The notes: generated by a model not told the origin, from the sequence alone. A stretch of 64,000 bases of DNA from Pragia fontium DSM 5563 = ATCC 49100 (GCF_900112475.1 NZ_FOLW01000001.1:558001-622000); one strand, 5' to 3'; positions 8,297 to 16,677 are shown, counted from the stretch's first letter. Translations and numbers: made by a program.

Positions 8297-8575
8297 AGGG
8301 GAACCTTTATGTTCCCCTGAGGCTGCTGACAAACTTTTTAATCAGCATCAATGGTTGTTCCGGCTGTAAAAATCTTGAGTGAATATCACCTAAGTGCTCA
8401 ACCGGAAGGACATCAGTATTCAACTTTAGCGTGCGTCGTGCCTAGCCGGGTTACGGGCACTCCGGCGGGCAAGCCCGCTACGCCCCCCACACCCGTCTCT
8501 CCCGACGATTGCGTATATGAGTACTTTATCAACAATCTGAGGGGAACCTTTATATTCCCCTAGTGCTTGTCAGTT
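8297..8575. repeat. Dispersed structured repeat, copy A
   Basis: About 220 bases (core 8322-8540) align with 57334-57546. Strongly conserved blocks are CTGACAAA, ATTCCGGCTGTAAAAA-like, ATATCACCTAAGT, GTGCGTCG-GCCTAG, and CCCCCCAC-CCCGTCTCTCCC. A GC-rich hairpin (GGCGGGC/GCCCGC, 8463-8478) sits in the middle. Each side carries a 22-base palindrome built on GGGGAAC/GTTCCCC (8297-8318) and GGGGAAC/ATTCCCC (8540-8561), and CTGACAA is found inverted at 8565-8573. No open reading frame is convincing. This looks like a non-autonomous mobile or BIME-like element; I do not recognise the family. Confidence 0.7.
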
Positions 8576-8656
8576 AAGCTTAATGACTGCCCTCAATAGA
8601 AAGAGCCAAAGATAAACGACTCATATTTTCTTAACTAAACAATATTACCCCACACA

Positions 8657-9121
8657 TTATTTATCGTGATTTTCGGCAAAAGCCATCGCCACTTTTTTAG
8701 CCCTGCGTTTCATAAAACGCTCCCTCAATGAGTCATAGGCTAAATTATAAATATAGGTATAAGGCAAAAAGAAAATAAAGAAGCCGATTTCCATGATAAA
8801 TGCAGTCTTAACGCTCACGCCTAACGTGATCATAACCAGCGTTAATCCGATAAGAATAAATCCGCCTTCAAACCCCAACGCATGGAAAATACGAACTTTA
8901 GCAGTACGTTTTACCCGATTTGACGGCCATAGTCGGTCAAAAATAGCATTATAAATCATGTTCCATAGCATCGCCGTGGTCGAAAGTACGATTGCCAGCA
9001 TACCCATTTGAAAAACGGTGCGTCCCATCAACCAGGCAAAAAGTGGCGCGGTAATAATAAGGGCAATACCTTCGAAGCAGACAGCGTGAAAAACGCGTTC
9101 TGTTAATGTTTTGTTCTGCAT
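8657..9121 (-). CDS. PACE-family multidrug efflux transporter
   Basis: A 154-residue inner-membrane protein with four transmembrane segments in two repeated halves, each beginning with the family signature (ERVFHAVCFEGIAL and VRIFHALGFEGGFIL), the hallmark of the bacterial transmembrane pair / AceI family. The membrane Glu in each signature matches the conserved Glu that couples drug export to protons in AceI. The start at 9121 gives the usual family length; upstream in-frame starts run into the divergent regulator's control region. Substrates are typically biocides such as chlorhexidine or short diamines; the specificity here cannot be read from sequence. Confidence 0.9.
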   Translation of the reverse strand: MQNKTLTERVFHAVCFEGIALIITAPLFAWLMGRTVFQMGMLAIVLSTTAMLWNMIYNAIFDRLWPSNRVKRTAKVRIFHALGFEGGFILIGLTLVMITLGVSVKTAFIMEIGFFIFFLPYTYIYNLAYDSLRERFMKRRAKKVAMAFAENHDK

Positions 9122-9178
9122 AAATGACCTATCTTGTGAATCCTGTTGCAATAATATCGGTAACGACCCACGCATTAT

Positions 9179-9227
9179 TATCGTTTTTTGAGATACAATA
9201 AAGATAGATACCATCGACAAAACCGAT
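9179..9227. promoter_or_regulatory. Two LysR-type T-N11-A boxes between pump and regulator
   Basis: TATC-N9-GATA (9179-9195) and ATCG-N7-CGAT (9213-9227) are each interrupted palindromes containing T-N11-A, as expected of a LysR-family operator. They fill the short gap between the divergent pump and regulator genes. Confidence 0.5.
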
Positions 9228-9232
9228 ACATT

Positions 9233-10108
9233 ATGAAGTATTCACCTGAAGCCTTAGTTGCATTTGTTGAAGCCGCCTCACAGGGCTCTTTCTCTGCGGC
9301 CGCGCGTAAGTTGCATAAAAGCCAGTCGACGATCAGCTCTGCTATCGCCAACCTTGAAATCGATCTCGGCCTGACGCTGTTTGACCGAAGCAGCCGCCAT
9401 CCGGTGCTGACACCCCATGGCCTGCGAGTACTTAATCAGGCTAAAGCGATTCTGTCCGCCAGCGAGCGGTTGGATGAATTGGCCATTCGACTATCCGCAC
9501 CGGTAGAGTCGCGTTTAAGCTTTGTCCTGTCTGATACTTATCAGCAAACCCAGCATGAAGAGATCCTACAAAAATTTGAGCAACGCTATCCGGACATTGA
9601 ATTTGAATGCATGATTGCCGAAGAAGAAGATGTGCTGATTTTATTGCAAAGCGGTAGAGCACAAATCGGTCTGATAGAGGTTCAAAGCAGCTACCCTCAA
9701 GATGTCGGATACTCCCGCCTGCTGGAACAAACCGAAATGAGCATCTTTGTTTCCCGTCAGCATCCTTTAGCAACATTCCCACACGTCACCAAAGAACAAT
9801 TAGCCAATTCCCGCCAGCTGTGCCTGAATACCTATCTACGCACTCAAGAACGGGTGCCTCAGGGGCTGATTTGGTCAGCTCCCAGTTATCTTATGTTACT
9901 GGAAATGGCGGAACAGGGATTTGGCTGGGCGGTTCTACCTCGCTGGTTAGTTAAGCAATTCAGTCAACGTCAGCTATTTGAACTCACGGTGCGCGGCTGG
10001 CCAAGGATGATCTCTGTCGATGCTGTCTGGTCAAAAAACACGCCGCCCGGCCCTGCCGGACAATGGTTTTTAGAACAGTTACTGCAAACCAATAAACAAC
10101 CGCTATAA
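9233..10108 (+). CDS. LysR-family regulator of the PACE pump
   Basis: A 291-residue LysR-type transcription factor. The N-terminal winged HTH (SFSAAARKLHKSQSTISSAIANLEIDLG, abbreviated here) spans about 15-65, and an effector domain of about 200 residues follows. The start MKYSPEALVAF at 9233 is the usual LysR N-terminus. It is transcribed divergently from the PACE pump over a 111-base gap, the same layout as aceR-aceI, so it most likely controls that pump in response to a diamine or biocide. It probably also represses itself through the palindromes in the gap. Confidence 0.9.
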   Translation: MKYSPEALVAFVEAASQGSFSAAARKLHKSQSTISSAIANLEIDLGLTLFDRSSRHPVLTPHGLRVLNQAKAILSASERLDELAIRLSAPVESRLSFVLSDTYQQTQHEEILQKFEQRYPDIEFECMIAEEEDVLILLQSGRAQIGLIEVQSSYPQDVGYSRLLEQTEMSIFVSRQHPLATFPHVTKEQLANSRQLCLNTYLRTQERVPQGLIWSAPSYLMLLEMAEQGFGWAVLPRWLVKQFSQRQLFELTVRGWPRMISVDAVWSKNTPPGPAGQWFLEQLLQTNKQPL

Positions 10109-10306
10109 GGCCAGATGGAAAAGTCCTGTGAAATAGCGACAATATTTGTAAAAATCATCATTGAGAAACGGTGCATTAGTGCCTACTATGCATGCACGCC
10201 CGAACATCAGCGGTTAACCATTATCCACTGATAAAAATAAGCAATACCCTGTATAACCGGTATAAATCACTAAAGCTGGTTCTGAATAGAGAAAAATTGG
10301 ATAACT

Positions 10307-10768
10307 ATGGTAAATAACTACACCCTGCGCAGCGTTCGTTATATGTTGGATCTTAGCGATGCCCAGATGGTTCAGATCGTCAAACTGGCTGACCTGGATG
10401 TGACTCTGGCTGAAATGGCCAGTTGGCTAAAAAAAGAAGACGACCCAGCATTCCAAGAGTGTAACGATCACGTTATGGGACATTTTCTTAACGGTCTGAT
10501 CTTTTTCAGACGCGGTAAAGATGAAAACTTCCCGGCACCGGCAATCGAAGCCAAAATAACCAATAACATCGTGCTGAAAAAATTGCGGATTGCCTTTGAA
10601 CTGAAAGATACCGATCTGTTAGATATCTATAAATCTGTCGATTTTCGCGTCTCTAAACCTGAACTAAGCGCGGTGTTTCGCAAACCAGGTCATAAAAACT
10701 ACCGTGAATGCGGCGATCAACTGTTGAGATACTTCCTCAAAGGATTGACCACTCGCGTGCGCGGTTAA
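10307..10768 (+). CDS. yehS: DUF1456 protein YehS
   Basis: A 153-residue protein made of two similar halves of about 70 residues (LRSVRYMLDLSDAQMVQIV and LKKLRIAFELKDTDLLDIY), each ending in a conserved region (GHFLNGLIFFRRGKDE and LRYFLKGLTTR). This is the DUF1456/YehS family, and length and order match E. coli YehS. Function is unknown. It stands alone between the LysR gene and a terminator. Confidence 0.9.
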   Translation: MVNNYTLRSVRYMLDLSDAQMVQIVKLADLDVTLAEMASWLKKEDDPAFQECNDHVMGHFLNGLIFFRRGKDENFPAPAIEAKITNNIVLKKLRIAFELKDTDLLDIYKSVDFRVSKPELSAVFRKPGHKNYRECGDQLLRYFLKGLTTRVRG

Positions 10769-10778
10769 TCGATGTATT

Positions 10779-10817
10779 GAGCAGTCTAAGCCGGAATCTC
10801 TCCAGATTAGACTGCTC
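10779..10817. terminator. Terminator between yehS and the TpsB gene
   Basis: GAGCAGTCTAA (10779-10789) pairs exactly with TTAGACTGCTC (10807-10817) between two convergent genes. The T-tract is weak on both sides. Confidence 0.6.
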
Positions 10818-10837
10818 ATATCTGCGAACCAAATAAA

Positions 10838-12565
10838 TTAGTTATTGAAGTTATAGGTAAACGTGGCGTTAAAGCGCAATCCACGCTTATCGCTGTCGCC
10901 AGGTAAATCCCCTATTGGTCGGGCCCCTTCCAAAGAAACTGAATAATGTTTACCGTCACCAATAGTGACGCCGGCAGCGTAAGAAGCTAACTGGCGAGTT
11001 GCCAATGCCGGCTGGTTAAAGTAAGTATGGGCCGTATCCATCACCACATACGGCTGAACCGTATTCAGCCACTGACTTTCTCGGCTATATAAGTAGCGCA
11101 TTTCAACTTGTCCACCATAGCCATAGTCACCGCTAGCATCCCCATCGGGATAACCCCGACCATAGCGTAACCCACCAAAACTAACACGTTCAGGTTCCGG
11201 TAAATCATTATCAGACCAATCACCTTCAATGCTGGCGCTTAAACGCCATTTCTCGGCAAAAAGGTAAGCCATATCGTTATTCATTCTCCAGCGAGTAAAA
11301 GGAATATCTGTCGCCGGTAATGTACTGTTAGATATCGCTCCTTCAATTCCCTGACGAACGTTAAGGCGAGTCGTCCATAATGCCTGAGTGTATTCTTGAT
11401 AGCCAAATAGAGAGACTTCCGCCGCAGGATAACGTAGTGTCTGCGTTTCGCTGACTGAAAAAGATGTCCCTTGTATCTGACCGCGATAATACTGATCGTA
11501 ACTTTTATCTAAATAATCCAGACCACCACTCACCGTCCACTGTTTCTTTCTGGTCAGCACCAGCGGATAGTTAAACTGAATCCCGCTGGTATATTGAGTT
11601 GCATCGGTTTTGCCACCAATATCGACGTTATACTGAGGTAACACTAGGACAGGCGTATATTTTTTAGGCTTTTTCTGGTAATAACTGCCTTTCAGCTGCA
11701 TCTGTAAACCATCATCGCCTAAATACTGCTGATAGTTTAAACCCACATAGTTTTCTTTATTGTCGCTGTTACCTAGCGGCAGCATGGTTGCTACCCCCAG
11801 TTGCTCACCATACGGCGTTAATCCACTAAGGGTACCGCTGATAACCGCCTTCTGTTCATCCTTACGACTATCCAGCGTTGAACTCAGGTTCCAATAACGA
11901 GGATGTTCTGACTTCACATCCAATACTGTTGCGCCATAAATATTGTTCGGGTTATTGGCCGAAGCGGTCACTTTGGCATCCGGTATTCGACTCATCAATA
12001 TGCTATAGCGTTCAAACAAATCTTTGGTCAGTGGTTTCTCTTCCATCATCTTACGGGCTAACTTGCCTAATTTTTTAGCAATCGCCGTGTTATCACTCTT
12101 TATCCGACTATTGGCGATATAACCTTCAACCAAAACAACATTTAACGTACCCTGCTGAAAATTTTTCGCCGGAATATAGGCATAGGAAAGAATATAACCA
12201 TCCTGACGATATTGCTCAGTGAGCAATTGAGTCGCGGCGAGCAGTTGTTTTAGCGGTACTTTTTTACCGATTAAACTGGCATAGGGCGCGGCCAGAACAC
12301 GATTACTATATCGGGTTCCGCCAATAAACCGCAGGTGATTCACCTCTATCAGAGTATCCGGGGTAAGCCCGGTTAGCGAAGCTTTTGTTGCTGAAGAGGG
12401 GGTAGAAACCTGAATAGCCGTGCTTCGTTGAGACGGTGGTTTGGGGACTTCCCGAGCAACCTTGGCCGGGTTATTTGGATCAATAAGAGTCGGAAGAACA
12501 TCGGCCCATGCGCCAGTAGCACCCGACGTTAATAAACAAAAAATACCTATTTGCCTTATTTTCAT
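10838..12565 (-). CDS. TpsB (ShlB/FhaC-type) outer-membrane transporter
   Basis: A 575-residue precursor with a signal peptide (cleavage near GAWA-DV). A proline-rich linker comes next, then two POTRA domains (about 70-225; LIEVNHLRFIGGTRYSN and QGTLNVVLVEGYI), then a 16-strand barrel ending in YNFNN. The conserved loop-6 motif appears as GRGYPDGDASG, in place of the usual VRGY. Such proteins export one partner across the outer membrane. No filamentous TpsA is nearby; instead the gene is preceded on the same strand by a Gly-rich lipoprotein gene, 73 bases away with a hairpin in between. AGGGA supports the ATG at 12565. Confidence 0.92.
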   Translation of the reverse strand: MKIRQIGIFCLLTSGATGAWADVLPTLIDPNNPAKVAREVPKPPSQRSTAIQVSTPSSATKASLTGLTPDTLIEVNHLRFIGGTRYSNRVLAAPYASLIGKKVPLKQLLAATQLLTEQYRQDGYILSYAYIPAKNFQQGTLNVVLVEGYIANSRIKSDNTAIAKKLGKLARKMMEEKPLTKDLFERYSILMSRIPDAKVTASANNPNNIYGATVLDVKSEHPRYWNLSSTLDSRKDEQKAVISGTLSGLTPYGEQLGVATMLPLGNSDNKENYVGLNYQQYLGDDGLQMQLKGSYYQKKPKKYTPVLVLPQYNVDIGGKTDATQYTSGIQFNYPLVLTRKKQWTVSGGLDYLDKSYDQYYRGQIQGTSFSVSETQTLRYPAAEVSLFGYQEYTQALWTTRLNVRQGIEGAISNSTLPATDIPFTRWRMNNDMAYLFAEKWRLSASIEGDWSDNDLPEPERVSFGGLRYGRGYPDGDASGDYGYGGQVEMRYLYSRESQWLNTVQPYVVMDTAHTYFNQPALATRQLASYAAGVTIGDGKHYSVSLEGARPIGDLPGDSDKRGLRFNATFTYNFNN

Positions 12566-12598
12566 AATTTACATCCCTTAAAGCACCCGGGCAAGAAA

Positions 12599-12618
12599 GC
12601 CCCCCAATAAAGGGGGGC
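12599..12618 (-). terminator. Intercistronic hairpin between lipoprotein and tpsB
   Basis: GCCCCCC and GGGGGGC form a very stable stem with a short AT loop, followed on the minus strand by TTTCTTG, a weak T-tract. It probably attenuates rather than ends transcription, giving more lipoprotein than transporter. Confidence 0.65.
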
Positions 12619-12638
12619 GTGAAATTAGACTTTATTAT

Positions 12639-13655
12639 TTATTTACTCAGAATACCGGTAAGACCGCTAACGGTGCCGCTCAAAGTACCAGTCGTACCTG
12701 TCGTACCTGTCGTACCTGTCGTACTACTTTGACCTGACAATAGGCCATCCGCATCACTAATCGCCTCACCCACATTGGTTACCGTGCCACCAAGACCGCC
12801 CAGAGACGAATCACCGGCAGAAATCTGAGTGCCTAAATCGCTAACCGTGCCACCAACCTGATCCAGTAAACTATTCACCGGAGCCGCTAATCCAGTAGTC
12901 CCACCGACCTGCTGGGTTAAACCCTCGGTAGTACCAATAACTGGAGCAACAACACTCGTCAGTTCGGTCGTCACTTGAGATGTCGCGCCAGACGTCAGAT
13001 CGGTCGCTAAACCATCACCCACATTCGTCACAACACCGCCAACTTGATTCACTAAACCACCAGTAGTACTCAATAGTCCGGTACTACCTACCCCACCTAA
13101 CAATTGGCTGTCACCCAGATCGGTAATCGTATCCCCTAAACCAGATACCCCCGTACCCAGAGTGCTAACCGCTGTTGGTACGCCTGCCACTGTTGTACCA
13201 ATCGCATTAGGATTTTCACCTAATTGACCTACACCATCCTGGATGCCGGTACCAATATCATTAATCGCATTACCGGTAGAATCGAGCAGTGAAACGGTGC
13301 CTTGAACGAGAGTACCGCCAGCGTCAGGTAAGTTGACATTACTGACAATTCCACCCACATCTTTCACCGTATCGCCGATGCCATTTACCGCACCACCGGC
13401 ATCAGTAAGAACCTCGCCTGTGGTCGTCGTGGTATCAGTACCATCGCCACCGCCGTTGTTACCGCCGCCGCCGCCGTTATTACCACCACCGCCATTACTA
13501 CCACCGCCGCTACCGCCTCCATCAATCGTTTGACCACCACCACCTTTTGCAGAGTGGCTAGAACTGCCACCGCCCCCACTACATGCCGCGAGCGAACAGG
13601 CAAGTAATACTGCCAGTGCTATTTTGCTCAAGCGGCCAATATCTGTCCGGCGCAT
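12639..13655 (-). CDS. Gly-rich repeat lipoprotein, putative TpsB partner
   Basis: A 338-residue precursor with a type II signal peptide and lipobox LAAC (Cys at about residue 24), followed by a low-complexity Gly/Asn/Ser linker (about 26-75). A long region of degenerate repeats with recurring units such as GGTVSDLGTQI, GGVVTNVGDGL and GLGDTITDLGD follows, and the C-terminus has a short TGTTGTTGT run encoded by 9-base repeats. The repeats are hydrophobic at regular spacing and look like a fibrous or helical stalk. There is no haemagglutination (TPS) domain. GGGGG sits nine bases upstream of the ATG. It is next to tpsB in the same direction, so it is probably exported to the cell surface by TpsB; that link is inferred. 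I do not know a named family. Confidence 0.8.
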   Translation of the reverse strand: MRRTDIGRLSKIALAVLLACSLAACSGGGGSSSHSAKGGGGQTIDGGGSGGGSNGGGGNNGGGGGNNGGGDGTDTTTTTGEVLTDAGGAVNGIGDTVKDVGGIVSNVNLPDAGGTLVQGTVSLLDSTGNAINDIGTGIQDGVGQLGENPNAIGTTVAGVPTAVSTLGTGVSGLGDTITDLGDSQLLGGVGSTGLLSTTGGLVNQVGGVVTNVGDGLATDLTSGATSQVTTELTSVVAPVIGTTEGLTQQVGGTTGLAAPVNSLLDQVGGTVSDLGTQISAGDSSLGGLGGTVTNVGEAISDADGLLSGQSSTTGTTGTTGTTGTLSGTVSGLTGILSK

Positions 13656-14078
13656 AATGATTACCCCCGATAAATACGCCTATTGGCGTATAAGGTAAGT
13701 GTAGAATTGGTTTTTATATATTCCAGCTGACAAACAAAGATATTTATTCGCTGTTAATTACATGAATAAAATAGAATTAGTTTCATCAAAAATAGCAATG
13801 CGGTTATGACCTTTATGTCATATTTGAAATGCTCACCAAGAAAAAATATAACTACCTGTCTCAAGAATCACCTTTTGAGACAGACAGTTAATCTCCCTTC
13901 GTCAAAATTACAATATAAAACAAAACTATATTTAAAATTTATTAAAATAATAAAAGAGCGAGAGAGTTTATAAATAGATGGGAGTATTATTTGTTAAATG
14001 GCTATATCCTTATCGACTATTTAACAAGTGGCAGGTTGTTTTTAATGGCTGCGTTCTATCAGCAATAATTAACAGGAA
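13656..14078. other. AT-rich gene-free gap
   Basis: This 423-base AT-rich stretch lies upstream of the lipoprotein gene and downstream of the PAP2 pair. It must hold the lipoprotein/tpsB promoter. I see no convincing small gene or repeat; GAGACAGGTAGTT-like and GAGACAGACAG segments at 13850-13890 are partly inverted and could form a weak stem. Confidence 0.4.
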
Positions 14079-14666
14079 TTAATATTTTACCCAACAACGC
14101 TGTATCAGCGTGGCGAAAACCCGACGATAAAACATCTCCAATTTATTTAAGACTTGTTTTCCTAATCCAGACCAAATCAAATCAGTTAAACAACAGGCAA
14201 GTAACCCAACCAGAAAACCACCGACCATATCCATAGGCCAATGCACTCCCAGATAAATTCGCGACCATGCAATACCTAAAGCAATTATCAAGAATGCTGC
14301 GCCATATATCATGCGTCCCCAGAAAATAAAGGCCAGAGCAAAAGCAAATGCCGCAGTACCATGATTGCTGGGAAAGGAATCGCTATTAGCATGTGCTAAA
14401 AACTGATAGCCAACGCCCTCAACAAACGGACGTGCATGTGGATATATCGCTTGGATAATTTTTGCCAATATCATCGCAATACATAAGGTGATTAACATTT
14501 TCACTATCAGTTCACGGCGAGGAACCCACAGCCAGCCAATCAACGCGGCTGCGGGGATCATCATAATGGCCTGTTGAGCGAAAAAATGGGCCAGCACCAT
14601 TATCCAATGACTTGAATTAGGCGTAGCGTTGAGCATCAAAAATAATTGCTGATTAAACTGTTCCAT
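14079..14666 (-). CDS. Undecaprenyl-diphosphatase, PAP2 type (YbjG-like)
   Basis: A 195-residue integral membrane enzyme with five or six hydrophobic segments and the three PAP2 phosphatase motifs: KIIQAIYPHARP (motif 1), FPSNHG (motif 2, catalytic His) and SRIYLGVHWPMD (motif 3, nucleophilic His). Overall layout and the N-terminus (LNATPNSSHW) match E. coli YbjG, which dephosphorylates undecaprenyl pyrophosphate for carrier recycling and gives bacitracin tolerance. Motif 2 has SNH instead of the more usual SDH, also common in the family. It is 18 bases downstream of another PAP2 gene, forming an operon. Confidence 0.88.
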   Translation of the reverse strand: MEQFNQQLFLMLNATPNSSHWIMVLAHFFAQQAIMMIPAAALIGWLWVPRRELIVKMLITLCIAMILAKIIQAIYPHARPFVEGVGYQFLAHANSDSFPSNHGTAAFAFALAFIFWGRMIYGAAFLIIALGIAWSRIYLGVHWPMDMVGGFLVGLLACCLTDLIWSGLGKQVLNKLEMFYRRVFATLIQRCWVKY

Positions 14667-14684
14667 GAAACATCACCTCAAGAC

Positions 14685-15407
14685 CTATCTGGTTCGCAGC
14701 CACAATAGCGTTTTAGTTATCAGGAAATAAAAAGCGACCTGACTAGCCCACACCCACCAACCCGCCCAAAGATTATGAGAAAGAAAATGCGCTCCTCTCA
14801 TCATTTGTCCGAACCCCATCGCCATGCCCAAGACAATACCCAGCCACCAGTAAAACCATGCCGCTTTAGGCTGTTGAGGATAGAAAAGAAAAAACAGCGC
14901 CATTACGGCAAAACCACATGACGCATGGCCGCCAGGAAAACATTGCCCTGGGCCCGCGTTAACTCCCGCAGAAACCGAGCCAAAAAGCCGAATATAAGTC
15001 GCCTGCCCACCAAACTCAGACAGGCTCCAGGGACAGGAATGAATACTGGACGCTTTCAATAGACCAACCACCGCGGTACCTAACCCCAGTAGTACCATTA
15101 CCGTTACTAAGCGAAGATTTTTACGATATATCCCCCAGCCAAGACCAGCAATGGCCGAACCGACGATCAAAAACTTCACTAATTTGTGATTCAGTAATTC
15201 CAACCAAAAATTATTCTGTAAAGGAAAAGAGTGAGTCTCTGGTTGATACCATTGACGCGTAAGCCAAAAATCAAGTTGATCCTGTAGAGAAATAAAACAA
15301 AGTATCGCCGCAGCTATCGTCAGAGCGATAATTTGACGAATATAAAATGCAGCAGGCAATGGCTGAGGAACGCTGTCCCACCAGAGCATTGGTTTACGAT
15401 CGATCAT
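14685..15407 (-). CDS. PAP2-family membrane phosphatase
   Basis: A 240-residue membrane protein with about six hydrophobic segments. It carries PAP2 motifs in a variant form: a weak motif 1 region (KASSIHSCPWSLSEFG), motif 2 PGGHASCGF, and motif 3 RGAHFLSHNLWAGW. This is the COG3907-type PAP2 group found with lipid A modification genes, so a lipid or polyprenyl phosphate substrate on the outer face of the inner membrane is likely, but the precise substrate is unknown. It is co-transcribed with the YbjG-like phosphatase downstream. A terminator-like hairpin lies in its leader. Confidence 0.8.
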   Translation of the reverse strand: MIDRKPMLWWDSVPQPLPAAFYIRQIIALTIAAAILCFISLQDQLDFWLTRQWYQPETHSFPLQNNFWLELLNHKLVKFLIVGSAIAGLGWGIYRKNLRLVTVMVLLGLGTAVVGLLKASSIHSCPWSLSEFGGQATYIRLFGSVSAGVNAGPGQCFPGGHASCGFAVMALFFLFYPQQPKAAWFYWWLGIVLGMAMGFGQMMRGAHFLSHNLWAGWWVWASQVAFYFLITKTLLWLRTR

Positions 15408-15423
15408 TCAATTACCCTATTCT

Positions 15424-15447
15424 GGCCCGCTAAAAAGCAGCCGCTTT
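15424..15447 (-). terminator. Orphan terminator-like hairpin upstream of the PAP2 operon
   Basis: Read on the minus strand, CAGCCGC-AAA-GCGGCTG is followed by CTTTTTAGC, a textbook intrinsic terminator about 20-40 bases ahead of the PAP2 start. No minus-strand gene lies upstream (the next gene is plus-strand), so it would stop either a leader transcript or a small RNA. The coordinates are good to within a few bases. Confidence 0.6.
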
Positions 15448-15684
15448 GCGGCTGAATATCGATAAGCATATTGGATAATTATTAGTGAAATCTTAAGAAA
15501 GCAGCGTTGAACAACCCTCTGGTTATTTAAAGCCAAACAGGGTCATTAGACTAAAATCATTGGCGGTCAAGATGGTGAATTCTGGCCTATTCCAAAATGT
15601 ATTTTCGATCTCTGTTAGATTTCGGAATATATTGGTTCTTCACTTCATATACAGATGGCTTATCTGTCAGGCAGAGGATTTTAT

Positions 15685-16617
15685 ATGCGTATTCTTACCG
15701 TTGGGGCTGGCGCCGTTGGGGGATATTTCGGAGCAAAGTTATTGCAGGCACATCAGGACACGACCTTTCTGGTTCGCCCAACCCGAGCAGAAAAATTGCA
15801 GCGAAACGGATTAGTGATTAAAGATCCACAAAATAACCTCATCACCCTTTCCTCGCCGCCCACCATTCTGGCCGAACAAATTAAACAACCTTTTGACCTG
15901 ATTCTACTAAGCTGTAAAGCCTACGATCTGGAAGATGCCATTCAATCATTTGCTCCCGCCGTCGGCAGCAATACCGTTATTCTTCCGTTGCTTAACGGTA
16001 TGCGTCATATACAAACGCTGGAAAATGCCTTTGGTAAAGACAAGGTACTGGGTGGGTTATGTAACATCGTGTCGACCGTTGAAGCGGATGGTGTCATACA
16101 CCAGATGACGCCAACGCATAATATTACTTTCGGTGAATTAAACGGCGTTAAAACCAACCGAGCAGAAGCAATTGCGCACATCTTAAAACAGGCTAAATTT
16201 GATTCTGAGCTCAGCAGTAATATTACTCTGGCCATGTGGGAAAAGTGGCTCTTCCTCGCTTCGCTGGCCGCCAGCACCTGCCTGATGCGCGCACCGATTG
16301 GTGAAATTATCGCCGCCCCTGACGGGAAAACCTTTATTCTGATGCTGATAGAAGAAATTCGCAGTATTGCGGTTAAGCACGGCTATCAACCGGATGTGGA
16401 ACGCGCTCATCGTATGCTAACCGAACCCGGCTCAACACTGACCGCATCCATGTATCGGGATCTACAACATGGTTCACGTATTGAAGCAGAGCAAATCGTC
16501 GGCGATCTGTTATTCCGCGCGGAACAATCCGGTATGAACATGGACACACTAATCCGCTTACGCGCAGCCTACACCCACCTGAAAGCCTATGAATCGCAGA
16601 GGGTGGCTAACCAGTAA
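15685..16617 (+). CDS. 2-dehydropantoate 2-reductase-like protein
   Basis: A 310-residue NADPH-dependent ketopantoate reductase (PanE/ApbA family). It has the N-terminal Rossmann motif GAGAVGGYFGAKL, the mid-region PLLNGMRH (conserved Asn-Gly), and the C-terminal catalytic Lys/Asn helix (WEKWLFLASLAASTCLMR, then PGSTLTASMYRDLQHGSRIE). The start at 15685 puts the nucleotide fold at the N-terminus and has GAGG eight bases upstream. Many genomes carry several paralogues, and without pantothenate neighbours it may reduce another 2-keto acid, so I give no symbol. It stands alone. Confidence 0.88.
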   Translation: MRILTVGAGAVGGYFGAKLLQAHQDTTFLVRPTRAEKLQRNGLVIKDPQNNLITLSSPPTILAEQIKQPFDLILLSCKAYDLEDAIQSFAPAVGSNTVILPLLNGMRHIQTLENAFGKDKVLGGLCNIVSTVEADGVIHQMTPTHNITFGELNGVKTNRAEAIAHILKQAKFDSELSSNITLAMWEKWLFLASLAASTCLMRAPIGEIIAAPDGKTFILMLIEEIRSIAVKHGYQPDVERAHRMLTEPGSTLTASMYRDLQHGSRIEAEQIVGDLLFRAEQSGMNMDTLIRLRAAYTHLKAYESQRVANQ

Positions 16618-16645
16618 CGAACTGTGACGACATCATCCCCATAGC

Positions 16646-16673
16646 TTATAAGAGCGAAATATCGCTCTTATAA
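16646..16673. terminator. Terminator between convergent panE-like and mgtE genes
   Basis: TTATAAGAGCG (16646-16656) pairs perfectly with CGCTCTTATAA (16663-16673), lying between two stop codons and usable from both sides. Confidence 0.7.
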
Positions 16674-16677
16674 CAAG

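Noticed and set aside
13333-13533. Frame antisense to the lipoprotein gene, encoding a proline/serine-rich peptide
   Set aside because: It is the reverse of Gly/Asn-coding repeats and has no ribosome binding site.
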